From Terriglobia bacterium (GTDB taxonomy: Bacteria; Acidobacteriota; Terriglobia; Terriglobales; Acidobacteriaceae): 64,000 bases of DNA. Positions 43,471-53,477 of the stretch are shown here, one piece after another (the stretch's first letter is position 1; each line of letters begins with the position of its first letter). Location of the stretch: the NCBI GenBank assembly GCA_020073465.1, contig JAIQFC010000030.1, positions 1-64,000 of the forward strand. Reading direction: 5' to 3'. Made by a program: the position numbers and the translations under genes. Below the pieces are notes generated by a model. It did not search any database. It had not been told where the DNA came from and was given only the letters and a program-made list of their open reading frames with translations.

Positions 43471-44876
43471 CGTCAGCAGCCGTAAGTCCAGTTCCCAGTA
43501 CGCCGCAGATCGAAGCCGCTAACTTTCTTAACCTCCTCATCGTTGACGATGAACGGTCCATCCGCGAAGCCTGCCGCGAGGTTGCGCAGTCGCTCGGATT
43601 CACTGCCCTGGTTGCCGACTCCGCCGAGCATGCCTACCGGCTTCTGGAAACACAAAGCATTGACGCTGTTCTGCTCGATCTTCGTCTCCCCGGCGCGGGC
43701 GGCCTGGAGGCCCTACGCCGGATCAAGGAGCGGCGGCCAGAGGCGATCGTGATTGTCGTGACCGGATACGGCACCGTGCAATCGGCCGTACAAGCCATGA
43801 AGCATGGAGCCTACGACTATGTGACCAAGCCCTTCAGCGTCGACGAACTCAAGAATCTGCTGGAGCGCACCGCTGGCCATTTGAGGCTGAAGACGGAGAA
43901 TCGCATGCTGCGGGAAAAGGTTAAGTCGAAACAGGGATTTGGCGGAATCATCGGCCGCGCCCCGGAAATGGAAAAGCTCTACCGCATGATCGCCAAAGCA
44001 GCAAACAGTGTGCATCCCGTGCTCATCCTGGGCGAGAGTGGCACCGGCAAGGAGATGGTCGCGCGCTCCATCCACTACTCCGGCCCATTCCGCGACAAGC
44101 CGTTTATCCCGGTTGACTGCGGATCCCTCGTGCCCACGTTGATGGAAAGCGAACTCTTCGGCTATGTGAAAGGTGCTTTCACCGGCGCCAACCAGACCAA
44201 GGATGGTCTGCTGGCCATTGCCGAGGGCGGAACCGTGTTTCTCGATGAGGTCGGAGAGCTTCCCGTTGATCTTCAAGCCAAGCTGCTGCGTGCCATCCAG
44301 GAAAAGGAGATCCGCCCCGTCGGCAGCACGCGCCGCATTTCCATCAACGTCCGCATCCTGGCCGCAACCAACCGCGACCTGGAACACGCGGTTATGCAGG
44401 GCACCTTCCGTCGCGATCTCTATTTTCGCCTCAACGTGCTGAGCCTGCGAATCCCTCCGTTGCGCGAGCGCCGCCAGGACATTCCTCTATTGATTGCTCA
44501 CTTCCTTGACCGGATGTCCCGGGATTCAGGTCAGGAAAAGCTGCTTAGCGACAAGGCCCTCAAAGCCATGCTGGCCTACGACTGGCCCGGCAACGTGCGA
44601 GAGCTGGAAAACTGCCTCGAGCGCACGTACGCCTTTACCAGTGGTCCCTTGATCCACACGACCGACTTGCCTCGGGAGATCGCCAACCTGCCGGTGACGG
44701 ACGCCGGCAATGGAAGTTCTCATCGCGAAATCGTTCCTATGGCGGAACTGGAGAAGCAGACGATCCTCAGTGCGATCGCGGAACTGAACGGGGACAAGCT
44801 GCAGGCAGCGCGACTGCTGGGGATCGGCAAGACCACGCTTTACCGCAAGCTGAAGGACTATGCAGCTCAACCATGA
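43467..44876 (+). CDS. Sigma-54-dependent response regulator, NtrC family (2)
   Basis: The 469-residue activator has a receiver (acceptor Asp in AVLLDLRLPGAGG, Thr in VVTGYGT, Lys in TKPFSVDELKN), an AAA+ domain (Walker A LGESGTGKEMVARS, loop GYVKGAFTGANQTKDG, Walker B TVFLDEVGELP), and a Fis-type HTH (AARLLGIGKTTLYRKLKDYA). It pairs with the PAS kinase. The GAFTGA loop is intact, so it should act with sigma-54. Its targets cannot be read here. Confidence 0.94.
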   Translation: MTSAAVSPVPSTPQIEAANFLNLLIVDDERSIREACREVAQSLGFTALVADSAEHAYRLLETQSIDAVLLDLRLPGAGGLEALRRIKERRPEAIVIVVTGYGTVQSAVQAMKHGAYDYVTKPFSVDELKNLLERTAGHLRLKTENRMLREKVKSKQGFGGIIGRAPEMEKLYRMIAKAANSVHPVLILGESGTGKEMVARSIHYSGPFRDKPFIPVDCGSLVPTLMESELFGYVKGAFTGANQTKDGLLAIAEGGTVFLDEVGELPVDLQAKLLRAIQEKEIRPVGSTRRISINVRILAATNRDLEHAVMQGTFRRDLYFRLNVLSLRIPPLRERRQDIPLLIAHFLDRMSRDSGQEKLLSDKALKAMLAYDWPGNVRELENCLERTYAFTSGPLIHTTDLPREIANLPVTDAGNGSSHREIVPMAELEKQTILSAIAELNGDKLQAARLLGIGKTTLYRKLKDYAAQP

Positions 44877-45013
44877 GCCAACACTAGTCCGGTTTTGAGA
44901 TAGCGGAAGGCGTTGTCTGTTCCGCAACGGGACCCAGACGTACGGTTGCTGTTCCTAAGCACTGTGTTTTCAACGCATAGGCTCTTGGCGGGACACGTGC
45001 AATTGAACAGGAC

Positions 45014-45499
45014 ATGATTCTACTCATTACACCTTCAGCTCGCGGCCAACAGTGTGCCGACGCTTTAAAGGCTGCCACCGGCAGCGAAGCATGCTGGGCG
45101 CAGAACCTGCAGGAGGCCGCCACCTGCCTGCGTGAAGAAACCTACTCCGCTGCCGTCATCGATCAGTTTCTGCTAGAGACTGAGCCCGAAGAAGGTGGCC
45201 GGATGCTCGAGCATCTTGGTACCGCCTTTCCTGTCTACATCAATTTCGCCGTGACCGGAATGGAGCGACTGGTGCGCGAAGTCCGCTCGGCCCTGCACCG
45301 CCGCAAGCGGGAGGAATCCGTAGCGCGCCGTGCCGTCGAGGATCAGATGCGCAGTGAAATGCGCGAGACTCTCACCGCCATGTTGCTCTCCTGTGAACTG
45401 GCGATGGCAGTTCCCGACATTCCCGTCCCCGCCGCCGAAAAGATCCGCGCCATTGACAACCTGGCGCGCGAGCTGCGAGTCCGCCTGGAGTCGAACTGA
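45014..45499 (+). CDS. Orphan receiver-like protein with a His-less DHp-like helix
   Basis: The 161-residue protein looks like a degenerate receiver (ILLITPSARGQQCADALKAA, possible Asp in AAVIDQFLLETEPEEGG) but lacks the conserved Lys-Pro. The second part, SEMRETLTAMLLSCELAMAV, resembles the helix hairpin of DFNN-type kinases such as the neighbouring one (AHDFNNLVTGVLLYCDLL), with the His lost. It follows the kinase-regulator pair by 137 bases. It may modulate that pair by binding the kinase; this is inference. Confidence 0.65.
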   Translation: MILLITPSARGQQCADALKAATGSEACWAQNLQEAATCLREETYSAAVIDQFLLETEPEEGGRMLEHLGTAFPVYINFAVTGMERLVREVRSALHRRKREESVARRAVEDQMRSEMRETLTAMLLSCELAMAVPDIPVPAAEKIRAIDNLARELRVRLESN

Positions 45500-45717
45500 C
45501 AGCACCGACTAACAGAACACAATCACTGAGCATCAGTTGATTGTTGCGCCGGCTGCTAATTGATTTGCGCTATTGTGCGTCGCACGACGCTCCCGATAAG
45601 GTGTCGCTGCTCTTGTTCTGTGGGCTGGGGCTCACCAGAAAATTTCAGGGGACACCTCGCGCACGCGGCTCACGCATGCTTGCCCTCCTGTGCGCTTGGT
45701 GCAAAAGGACGAACTCC

Positions 45718-48700
45718 ATGCAGCAGGGCCGACCCTTTGCTTCGAACTGGCGCGTATTCCTCACCGTCTCTGTACTACCTAAGAAACGTACACAAGACGT
45801 TGGAAGGCCAACAAAACTCGCGAGAGTTATCACAAGACTGGCGTGCGTTGTCGTTCTGGTTCTGTCGGGTTTGAACGTTATCGCACAGCAGATCACCGGG
45901 AGCATTCGCGGAACCGTAGTGGACGCTAGCGGCGCAGTGGTGCAGGGTGCGTCGATTAGTGCCAAGCAAACCGAAACCGGTCTGACCCGTATTGCCATGA
46001 CAGATCGTACCGGCGCTTACGTACTGTTGGAGCTGCCCGTCGGTCACTACCAGCTGCAAGTCGAGGCTAAGGGTTTCCAGAGATACGTTCAACAGGGCAT
46101 CACACTGAACGTAAACGCAACCGCAACCGTTCCGGTTCGTCTTGTTCCTGGCGGTGAGACACAACAAGTTCAGGTCATGGCCGACGCTCAGTTGATTCAG
46201 GGAACTGTGACCAGCTTGGGTAAGACTGTTACTGAGCAAGAAGTTCTTGACCTGCCCCTGGACGGGCGCAATTTTACTCGACTGGGCCTGCTTCAACCCG
46301 GAGTCGTGCCCCTCACTCCCGGTTTAGAGGAAGCCGGAGGATCCCTGCGCGCGGGCCAGGCCTACGCGGTGAATGGGCAGCGGCCCGAGTCGAACAACTT
46401 CCTGATCGACGGAGCCAATAATTTCAACGGTGTGGATGGAGGCTTCGTTCTCAAGCCGCCCGTGGATGCCATCACCGAGTTCAAGATTCTTACCCACAAC
46501 GCCAACGCCGAGTTCGGAAACAGCCTGGGCTCGACCACCAACATCATCACCCGCGCTGGTACCAACGGCTACCACGGGGCACTTTGGGAATTCCTGCGCA
46601 ATGACGCTTTTGATGCGACCCGGTTTCCGGCCACCAGCGTTGAGCCCTTGAAACAAAATCAATTCGGAGGGTCCATCGGTGGACCAGTCCGCAAAGACAA
46701 GACTTTCTTCTTTGGATATTACGAGGGTTTTCGCAATCGCCAGGGGGAAACGGACGCGTCGACTGTGCCTTCGATAGCTGAACGGCAGGGTGATTTTTCG
46801 GCGATTTGCATCAGCGGCTTTGACTCCAGCGGGATGTGCAAAGACAGGGATCCCAATGGCGACCCTAACGTGCCGATTCACCAACTGTTCAACGTCTTCC
46901 TCAACAAACCATATCCGCTTAATCAGCTACCCCTGACGCCGCCGGACACAAATCCGCTTTCTCTGGGCCTCTTGCAGCTCTTTCCGCTTCCGAACAGCGG
47001 AGCCAACGTCTTTACCTCAACCCAGGTCGTGCGTCAGGACACGAATCAGTTCGGATTGCGGCTGGACCACTATCTCGGAACCGCCGACGTCTTAAACTTC
47101 CGATATGCGTTTAGTGACGGCTCGCAATTCAACCCGATCCCTACGTCGGGAGCTAGCGTGCCTGGCTTTCCCGTCGGGCAAGAGCAGCGAGCACAGAATG
47201 TCGTCGCCCAGGATACCCACACCTTCTCTCCCGCGATGATCGGCGTCTTCCGTTTCTCGTTCTTGCGAAACAAGTTCCTCTATGGCGAACGTACCAACCA
47301 CACCACACCCGCAAGTCTGGGCTTTGGATATGACTCGAGTCTGGCCGTGGCGGAAGGCCCTCCCTTCATCCAGGTGAATGGTTACACCACCATCGGCGAC
47401 CCAATTACAGGTCCGCGCAACACCTACGAAGACGCCTTTGACTATTCCAGCTCTTTGAGTTGGGTTCACGGCAAGCACGAGCTTAAGTTCGGCAGCGGAT
47501 ACGAACACCTGCACGTCAACATGCTGCAGGGCATTGCCACCAATGGCTTTTTTGTTTTCGTACCCTTCCCGGACATCGCCGATGCATTCGCGAGCTTCCT
47601 GTTTGGCCAGCCCGTCTTCTTCCTTCAGGGACGCGGAGATTTTTCACGCGGCATCAACGGACAGTCTGTCAATGCGTACGCGCAGGACACCTACAAGCTC
47701 ACGCAGCACCTGACCGTCAACTTTGGTCTGCGATATGAATTACCGTTCCCTTACAGCGAGATCAAGAACCGACAAACACTGTTTATTCCTGGACGGCAAT
47801 CCGTCGTAATGCCGAGTGCTCCCGCAGGGCTGCTTTATCCGGGTGATCCGGGTGTGCCCGCCGGTCTGATCCCAACTTTCAAGAAAGGATTCGCGCCGCG
47901 TGTCGGTTTTGCCTGGGATCCGACCGGCAGCGCAAAGTGGCTGGTCACCTCAGCCTACGGAATCTTCTATGAGCCTTACTACACGGGCCAGGGTGGGCCG
48001 CTGCAATCGCCGATCAGCGCTCCACCATATTTGCAGACCGAGCAAGTCAGTATCCCCAATTTCTCCGATCCCTACAACGGCAACCCGCCGCCGTTGGGTT
48101 CTTTCGCCACTCCGCTGACCAACTTGACGCTGACTCCCAACCTGCCACTGCCATACTCGCAAGATTGGGACCTGAACATCCAAAGATCCTTCGGCTCAGA
48201 TCTCCTGCTTGAGGTCGGGTATGTGGGCACCAAGGGCACTAAGCTGCCGCGCTTCATCGAAGGCAACCCTGCCATCTACGTGCCGGGGATCAACTCCACC
48301 ACCGGTCAGCCGAACTCCACCTCGGGCAATGCTGACCAGCGGCGGCTCTATTCGGGATGCACGCTGGCTGATCCGCCCAGCAGTTGCATCTATTCGTCTA
48401 CCGGGCTAATTGCTGGCATCGCTAACTCTTCCTACAACGCTCTGGAGACAAGTTTGAAAAAGCGATTCAGCCATGGCCTTTCCTTCCTCGCTTCCTACAC
48501 GTTCTCGAAGTCCATTGACGATGCATCCTCGTTCAACATGACTGGCTCAGCATCGAAACCCGTGGCCGGCGAGAATGATTTGGCGCAGAATCCCTTCGAC
48601 CTCGCTGCTGAACGTGGCCGATCCCTGTTCGATGCCCGTCACCGGTTGGTGCTGAGCTACCAGTGGAGCCTTCCTTTCTGGAGACAGCCTCACGGCTGGT

Positions 48701-49194
48701 ATCAACAGGCGCTGGGTGGATGGCAAGTGAATGGGATTGCGACCGTAATGAGTGGAACTCCATTTACAGTCTTTGATTCCAATGATGTCTCTGAACAGGG
48801 TGGGGCGCCAGAGATCTCAGGATTCTCAGCTAACCGTCCAAACCTAGTGTCAGGACAGAATCCAAACTCCGGACCACGCACCACCAGCGCGTGGCTCAAT
48901 GCCAGCGCGTTTGCACGCATCACACCTGACCCCAACTCTCCGGCACAACAATTCGGAACGGCAGGCCGCAACATCGCTGTGGGACCGGGATACGCAAATT
49001 GGGACTTCTCCGCGTTCAAGAACATCAGGGTGGCCGAGTCGAAGGAATTTCAGTTCCGGGCGGAGTTCTTCAACGTCCTGAATCACACTAACTTTCGCCT
49101 TCCCGATAGCGATATCAGCTCGCCAACCTTTAATCACATTCTCGCAGCACAACCGCCACGGCTGATCCAATTGGCGCTCAAGTTTCTCTTTTGA
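45718..49194 (+). CDS. Oar-type TonB-dependent receptor with carboxypeptidase-regulatory-like domain
   Basis: The 1158-residue outer-membrane protein has a signal peptide (LACVVVLVLSGLNVIAQQ), a CarboxypepD_reg-like beta domain (GSIRGTVVDASGAVVQGASI) covering about 80 residues, a plug domain (LPLDGRNFTRLGLLQPGV, FLIDGANNFNGVDGG), and a long beta-barrel ending in RLIQLALKFLF with the terminal Phe typical of outer-membrane proteins. This protein type is greatly expanded in Acidobacteria and probably imports large carbohydrates or peptides. ATG 45718 has AAAGGAC eight bases upstream; the frame is open from 45541. No gene is seen in 45500-45717. Confidence 0.92.
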   Translation: MQQGRPFASNWRVFLTVSVLPKKRTQDVGRPTKLARVITRLACVVVLVLSGLNVIAQQITGSIRGTVVDASGAVVQGASISAKQTETGLTRIAMTDRTGAYVLLELPVGHYQLQVEAKGFQRYVQQGITLNVNATATVPVRLVPGGETQQVQVMADAQLIQGTVTSLGKTVTEQEVLDLPLDGRNFTRLGLLQPGVVPLTPGLEEAGGSLRAGQAYAVNGQRPESNNFLIDGANNFNGVDGGFVLKPPVDAITEFKILTHNANAEFGNSLGSTTNIITRAGTNGYHGALWEFLRNDAFDATRFPATSVEPLKQNQFGGSIGGPVRKDKTFFFGYYEGFRNRQGETDASTVPSIAERQGDFSAICISGFDSSGMCKDRDPNGDPNVPIHQLFNVFLNKPYPLNQLPLTPPDTNPLSLGLLQLFPLPNSGANVFTSTQVVRQDTNQFGLRLDHYLGTADVLNFRYAFSDGSQFNPIPTSGASVPGFPVGQEQRAQNVVAQDTHTFSPAMIGVFRFSFLRNKFLYGERTNHTTPASLGFGYDSSLAVAEGPPFIQVNGYTTIGDPITGPRNTYEDAFDYSSSLSWVHGKHELKFGSGYEHLHVNMLQGIATNGFFVFVPFPDIADAFASFLFGQPVFFLQGRGDFSRGINGQSVNAYAQDTYKLTQHLTVNFGLRYELPFPYSEIKNRQTLFIPGRQSVVMPSAPAGLLYPGDPGVPAGLIPTFKKGFAPRVGFAWDPTGSAKWLVTSAYGIFYEPYYTGQGGPLQSPISAPPYLQTEQVSIPNFSDPYNGNPPPLGSFATPLTNLTLTPNLPLPYSQDWDLNIQRSFGSDLLLEVGYVGTKGTKLPRFIEGNPAIYVPGINSTTGQPNSTSGNADQRRLYSGCTLADPPSSCIYSSTGLIAGIANSSYNALETSLKKRFSHGLSFLASYTFSKSIDDASSFNMTGSASKPVAGENDLAQNPFDLAAERGRSLFDARHRLVLSYQWSLPFWRQPHGWYQQALGGWQVNGIATVMSGTPFTVFDSNDVSEQGGAPEISGFSANRPNLVSGQNPNSGPRTTSAWLNASAFARITPDPNSPAQQFGTAGRNIAVGPGYANWDFSAFKNIRVAESKEFQFRAEFFNVLNHTNFRLPDSDISSPTFNHILAAQPPRLIQLALKFLF

Positions 49195-49808
49195 GCAGAG
49201 GAGCATTGCGCCGGCAGAAAGTCGGTGCAATGCCTTCGGCAAGCCGGTCACCACCGCAGGGGGACCATTCGGTTCCGCGGCCCCAGGGCATTCCAGCTGG
49301 CAGCGAAGCTGACGTTCTGAATGGGCCCGTGCGGTGCGCGCAGGATGGGCGATCTCAACCCTTGCCACGTACCTTCAACATCCATCTGAGGCAGATGGAC
49401 CACGATCGTCCTGTCCTGAACCTCGGGGGAGGCCCACCACGCAGGGAAGAGGTAGAACCAATCCTGCCGCCGAGAACCGTGAGCAAGCTTCCATAGTGGA
49501 TCGTGAGTGTGTTCCAGCTGAGATCGGCCACATACAGGATCACGGCATCGTCATTCTCTGCCACGCAGTCCGGGTACCACTTCGTGAGCAGAAGAGGAGT
49601 GTGGCCCAAGTCTCCCAATCCAAGATTCCCAGCTCAGGGAAGCGAGGCGAACATTACAGCGGCAGGATGTGCAACATTCTGCATGACTCGGAGACAGATT
49701 GTGCTAATAAATCCTCCGTCGTCTCCCAGGTTCGCACTAGAATAGGCATTCGCACCCTGTGGTATGCTGCCACTTCGGTGGCGCGTGCCGCTGAATTCCA
49801 GGAGGTCT
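49195..49808. other. Intergenic region of about 610 bp
   Basis: No intact gene is seen. The minus strand carries a possible decayed coding region (listed separately). AGGAGG just before 49809 serves the glycosyltransferase. Confidence 0.5.
49262..49618 (-). pseudogene. Possible decayed gene fragment
   Basis: On the minus strand one frame reads TKWYPDCVAENDDAVILYVA...DLSWNTLTIHYGSLLTVLGG. It then turns poor, while the next frame continues smoothly as DWFYLFPAWWASPEVQDRTI then VVHLPQMDVEGTWQGL and stops near 49262. Both parts look protein-like (Trp, Tyr and hydrophobic spacing), which suggests one frameshift in a dying gene. I do not recognise the family, and chance cannot be excluded. Confidence 0.3.
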
Positions 49809-50927
49809 GTGCACGTACTCGTCACATCTGACACGCTGTCCGGCACCTGGACCTACACTCGTGAACTGGTCACGGGCCTGGTCACACGAGGCGTGCAGGT
49901 CACTCTGGTCAGCTTCGGCGAGATCCCTCTCCCGGAGCAGACCACGTGGATGGAGACGTTGCATGGCCTCGACTACCGGCCCACGGCGTTCCGCCTGGAG
50001 TGGATGCAGGAAGCCGAGCAAGACCTGCCGGATTCTTCAGCCTTTCTGGCTGCGCTCGTGCGCGAACTCCAGCCCGACGTGCTCCACCTGAACCAGTTCT
50101 GCTATGGCGATCTCCCGGTGGAAGTGTCGCGAGTGGTGATGGCCCACGGTGACCTGATCACGTGGACCCAGGCGGTTCAGGGATATACCCCGCGTCTCAC
50201 GCGCTGGCTCAAGTGGTACCGCGACACGATCATCCGAGGAATCAAGGCAGCCGATGCTGTAGTGACGCCCTCTGCCTGGATGCTCGATGCGTTGCGTACC
50301 TCCTACGCCCGGCCCGAGCGCGAGGAAATCATCTACCCCGGCCGCAATCCCATATTCTTCAATCCGTATGTCAGCAAGGAAGATTCTGTGCTGGCCGTTG
50401 GCCGGCTCGTTGATGCCGGGAAGCAGGTCTTCCTGCTCACGCAACACACGCATCCTCTTCCAGTCTGCATAGTAGGAGCCGATCAGCCCGTTCCCACACC
50501 TCGTCTCCCGATTCGTGCCGATGTAAAAGTCTCGACCGATCAGAGCTCGGTCGCCGTTCGCGGTCCGCAGACCGAAGCGCAATTGCGCGCGCTCTACAGC
50601 CGTGCTTCGATCTACGCGGCGACGGCCCGCTACGAACCCGTGGGCATGCCCACCCTCGACGCCGCGCTCTCCCGCTGCGCGATTGTGGCTAACGATATCC
50701 CCAGCTTCCGCGAGACCTGGGGCGATGCTGCGCTCTATTTTCGCACCAACGATGCGGCGAGCTTGGCCAAAAGCCTCCGCCAGCTCAACGCCGACCGCAC
50801 CATGTGCCGCGCCTACGCGGAACTGGCTTACAGCCGTGCGCGCGAGCGCTTCACGACCAAGCGTATGATTGATGATTACCTGCAGCTCTACCGCAGCCTG
50901 GTATCGGTGGGCTCCGTAGCCGCCTGA
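49809..50927 (+). CDS. Glycosyltransferase, GT4-like
   Basis: The 372-residue GT-B fold enzyme begins HVLVTSDTLSGTWTYTRELV, like the N-terminal domain of glycogen synthase and related GT4 enzymes. DVLHLNQFCYGDLPV and ADAVVTPSAWMLDAL follow, and the C-terminal donor site motif E-x7-E appears in ATARYEPVGMPTLDAALSRC. The start is the GTG at 49809 directly after AGGAGGTCT; the open frame from 49764 lies over this signal. It is not in a polysaccharide cluster, so the acceptor is unknown. Confidence 0.85.
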   Translation: MHVLVTSDTLSGTWTYTRELVTGLVTRGVQVTLVSFGEIPLPEQTTWMETLHGLDYRPTAFRLEWMQEAEQDLPDSSAFLAALVRELQPDVLHLNQFCYGDLPVEVSRVVMAHGDLITWTQAVQGYTPRLTRWLKWYRDTIIRGIKAADAVVTPSAWMLDALRTSYARPEREEIIYPGRNPIFFNPYVSKEDSVLAVGRLVDAGKQVFLLTQHTHPLPVCIVGADQPVPTPRLPIRADVKVSTDQSSVAVRGPQTEAQLRALYSRASIYAATARYEPVGMPTLDAALSRCAIVANDIPSFRETWGDAALYFRTNDAASLAKSLRQLNADRTMCRAYAELAYSRARERFTTKRMIDDYLQLYRSLVSVGSVAA

Positions 50928-51079
50928 TAAGACAGTTCTCTCGCTCATTTGTCGTGTCCCTCGCCATTTTTCCTTCAGCAATCTGCGTTGGACCTGCGCA
51001 ATCTACGCCCACAAGACACCGGCCCTGCCTTGGTGGTATCTTTTTAGCCTTACTAGAAACCCGTAAGGTTGGAGGATTC

Positions 51080-51325
51080 ATGGCCCAGGTGAAGATTACC
51101 GTTAGGCCCAACGGCCCGCTGCGCGTCGAAGCTCCCGAGGGCTCGGTCGAACTGGTGGACATCAACGGCAACAAGTTCGACCTCACCGGCAAGACTGCAT
51201 TTTCGCTCTGTCGCTGTGGAGGTTCGGTCAACAAGCCGTTCTGCGACGGCACTCACAGCAAAGTCGGATTCCAGGGTGCGGAGTTGGCCGTCAAAAAAGC
51301 CGATGGCGGAGGCACATCGTCCTGA
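51080..51325 (+). CDS. CDGSH iron-sulfur domain protein
   Basis: The 81-residue protein has the CDGSH motif CRCGGSVNKPFCDGTH (C-x-C-x2-S-x3-P-x-C-D-G-T-H), which binds a [2Fe-2S] cluster with three Cys and one His. The N-terminal half is a beta-rich segment (KITVRPNGPLRVEAPEGSVE). GGAGG lies before the ATG. It precedes the Tat-exported flavoprotein by 64 bases and may share its transcript, but has no signal itself. Confidence 0.92.
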   Translation: MAQVKITVRPNGPLRVEAPEGSVELVDINGNKFDLTGKTAFSLCRCGGSVNKPFCDGTHSKVGFQGAELAVKKADGGGTSS

Positions 51326-51389
51326 AGACGAATTAGATTTTCGTGGTTTCCGCGTACGGAACACTTAACCACCTTTGCGGAGGGCATCG

Positions 51390-53348
51390 TTGAGCGAGCC
51401 AACGGACCGAGAACTGGGACTGCATCGCAAGATCACGCGCCGCGACTTCGTGAACGGAGTCGCAATGACGGCAGGCGCAACTCTGATGCCGTGGCATCTG
51501 CTTGCAGCCGATCATGACGCAGATCCGGAGAAGTCGACTAATTACTATCCGCCTGCACTGACGGGCATGCGCGGCAGCCACCCTGGCTCATTCGATGCCG
51601 CCCACAGCCTTCGCGACGGCACCTTCTGGGATTCGGCTGGCAAGCCCATCGACACCGGTGAAGCCTACGACCTCATCGTCGTCGGCGGCGGCATCAGCGG
51701 CCTGGCCGCGGCGCATTTCTACCGCAAAGCTGCGGGTGAGAAGGCGCGCATTCTGATCCTCGACAACCACGATGACTTTGGCGGACACGCCAAGCGCAAC
51801 GAGTTCCGCGTAGGCAATCGTTTCATGCTCGGGTTTGGTGGCACCTACTCGATCCAGAGCCCCGCACCCTACAGCGCGGTGGCCAAGGGCGTGATCGGGG
51901 AACTGGGCATTGATGTCGCGTCCTACCCCAAGTACGTTGACAGGGATCTCTACCGCTCCCAAGGCTTAGCTTCCAAGATCTTCTTTGATAAGGAGACATT
52001 CGGAACCGACAGATTGACGGTCAATCCTCGCACCTTGCGTTTCTCCGACAGCGACGATCCTGCCTTTATCGAATCCGACCTGTGGAAGAAATTCATCGCC
52101 GAAGCGCCGCTCGCCGATCAGGCCAAGCACGACCTAAAGCGCCTGTTCGAGGAGAAGAAGGACTATCTCCCTGGCTTAAGCTCGGACGAGAAGAAGGCCA
52201 AGCTCGCCCGCATGAGCTACGCCAACTTCCTCAAGGACTTGGCGGGAGTGCATGAAGACATCGTCCGCATGTACCAGGCCATCCCCCACGGCCTGTTTGG
52301 GGTTGGTATTGACGCGGTGTCCGCTCAGGATGCCTGGGGATTCAACCTGCCCGGGTTCGACGGCATGAACCTCGATCCCAAGCCGGGCAAGGGCATGAAC
52401 CGTGATGCCATTCCCAACGAAGAGGCAGAGAAGTACTTTTTCCATTTCCCTGACGGGAATGCAACCATCGCCCGACTACTGGTGCGCAGGCTGATTCCCG
52501 ACGCGATTCCCGGTAACTCCTTGTCGGACGTCGTCTTGGCGAAGGCCAGCTATGCCCGGCTCGACCAGGCGAGTTCCCCGGTTCGTATCCGGCTGAACAG
52601 CACGGCTGTACGCGTGAAACACGCGGGGGATGCGGCCAGCGCGAAGGAAGTGGAAGTCGCCTACGCGCGCGGCAGCAAGGTCTATACCGCCAGAGCCAAG
52701 AGCTCAATCCTGGCATGCTGGCATGTGGTGATTCCTTACATATGCGACGAACTGCCAGACAGGCAGAAACAAGCCCTGTCCTCAGCGCAGAAAGTGCCGC
52801 TGCTGTACACCAATGTCCTGATCCGCAATTGGACTTCGTTCAAGAAGCTGGGGGCGAACTCTATCTATGCTCCCGGCGGCTACCACACAACTTTGAACCT
52901 CGATTCGCCGGTGAGTATTGGGGGCTACGAGTGCTCGCGCAAGCCGGAAGACCCCGTCGTCATCCACATGATGAAGGCCGCGTGCAAGCCGGGTCTGCCG
53001 GCGCGAGACCAGCATATCGCCGGCCGCATGGAGCTCTACACCACTACCTTCGCCGACATGGAACGGAAGATTCGCGAACAACTCACGCGGACTCTGGGCC
53101 CGGGCGGATTTGATCCAGCCCGCGATATCGCCGCCATCACCGTGAACCGCTGGCCGCACGGCTACGCCTACGAATACAACTCGCTGTTCGATCCCTTCTG
53201 GCTGGAGGGCGGCGAGACGCCGTGCGAGGTGGCGCGCAAGACCTTCGGACGCATTGCCATCGCCAACGCCGACGCCGGCGCGTACGCTTACACAGATGAG
53301 GCCATCAATCAGGCATGGCGGGCGGTGGGCGACATCACCAAGGGCTAG
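51390..53348 (+). CDS. Tat-exported FAD/NAD(P)-binding protein, spermidine dehydrogenase-like
   Basis: The 652-residue protein carries a twin-arginine signal (RKITRRDFVNGVAMTAGATL) and, after about 90 residues, a dinucleotide-binding motif DLIVVGGGISGLAAAHFYR. NYYPPALTGMRGSHPGSF upstream of it is typical of the SpdH-like family, which oxidises polyamines in the periplasm. NFLKDLAGVHEDIVRMYQ and WPHGYAYEYNSLFDPF are later blocks. The start is the TTG at 51390 behind CGGAGGG; the frame is open from 51375. The substrate assignment rests on remembered family resemblance only. Confidence 0.75.
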   Translation: MSEPTDRELGLHRKITRRDFVNGVAMTAGATLMPWHLLAADHDADPEKSTNYYPPALTGMRGSHPGSFDAAHSLRDGTFWDSAGKPIDTGEAYDLIVVGGGISGLAAAHFYRKAAGEKARILILDNHDDFGGHAKRNEFRVGNRFMLGFGGTYSIQSPAPYSAVAKGVIGELGIDVASYPKYVDRDLYRSQGLASKIFFDKETFGTDRLTVNPRTLRFSDSDDPAFIESDLWKKFIAEAPLADQAKHDLKRLFEEKKDYLPGLSSDEKKAKLARMSYANFLKDLAGVHEDIVRMYQAIPHGLFGVGIDAVSAQDAWGFNLPGFDGMNLDPKPGKGMNRDAIPNEEAEKYFFHFPDGNATIARLLVRRLIPDAIPGNSLSDVVLAKASYARLDQASSPVRIRLNSTAVRVKHAGDAASAKEVEVAYARGSKVYTARAKSSILACWHVVIPYICDELPDRQKQALSSAQKVPLLYTNVLIRNWTSFKKLGANSIYAPGGYHTTLNLDSPVSIGGYECSRKPEDPVVIHMMKAACKPGLPARDQHIAGRMELYTTTFADMERKIREQLTRTLGPGGFDPARDIAAITVNRWPHGYAYEYNSLFDPFWLEGGETPCEVARKTFGRIAIANADAGAYAYTDEAINQAWRAVGDITKG

Positions 53349-53385
53349 CGCCCCTGTCCCAAAAGTTCCGGCACAAGTTCGCTCT

Positions 53386-53409
53386 GTCATCCTGAGCGAA
53401 GCGAAGGAC
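53386..53409. repeat. Dispersed TCCTTCG...CTCAGGATGAC repeat, copy 4 (inverted)
   Basis: GTCATCCTGAGCGAAGCGAAGGA in inverse orientation to the other copies, in the convergent gap between the flavoprotein and the rhomboid gene. Confidence 0.7.
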
Positions 53410-53477
53410 CTTTGCATCCTCTTCGCAGCGCGACTCCCTACACGTTCTCGCCGAGAGCTTGTAGAGATTGATTCCGG

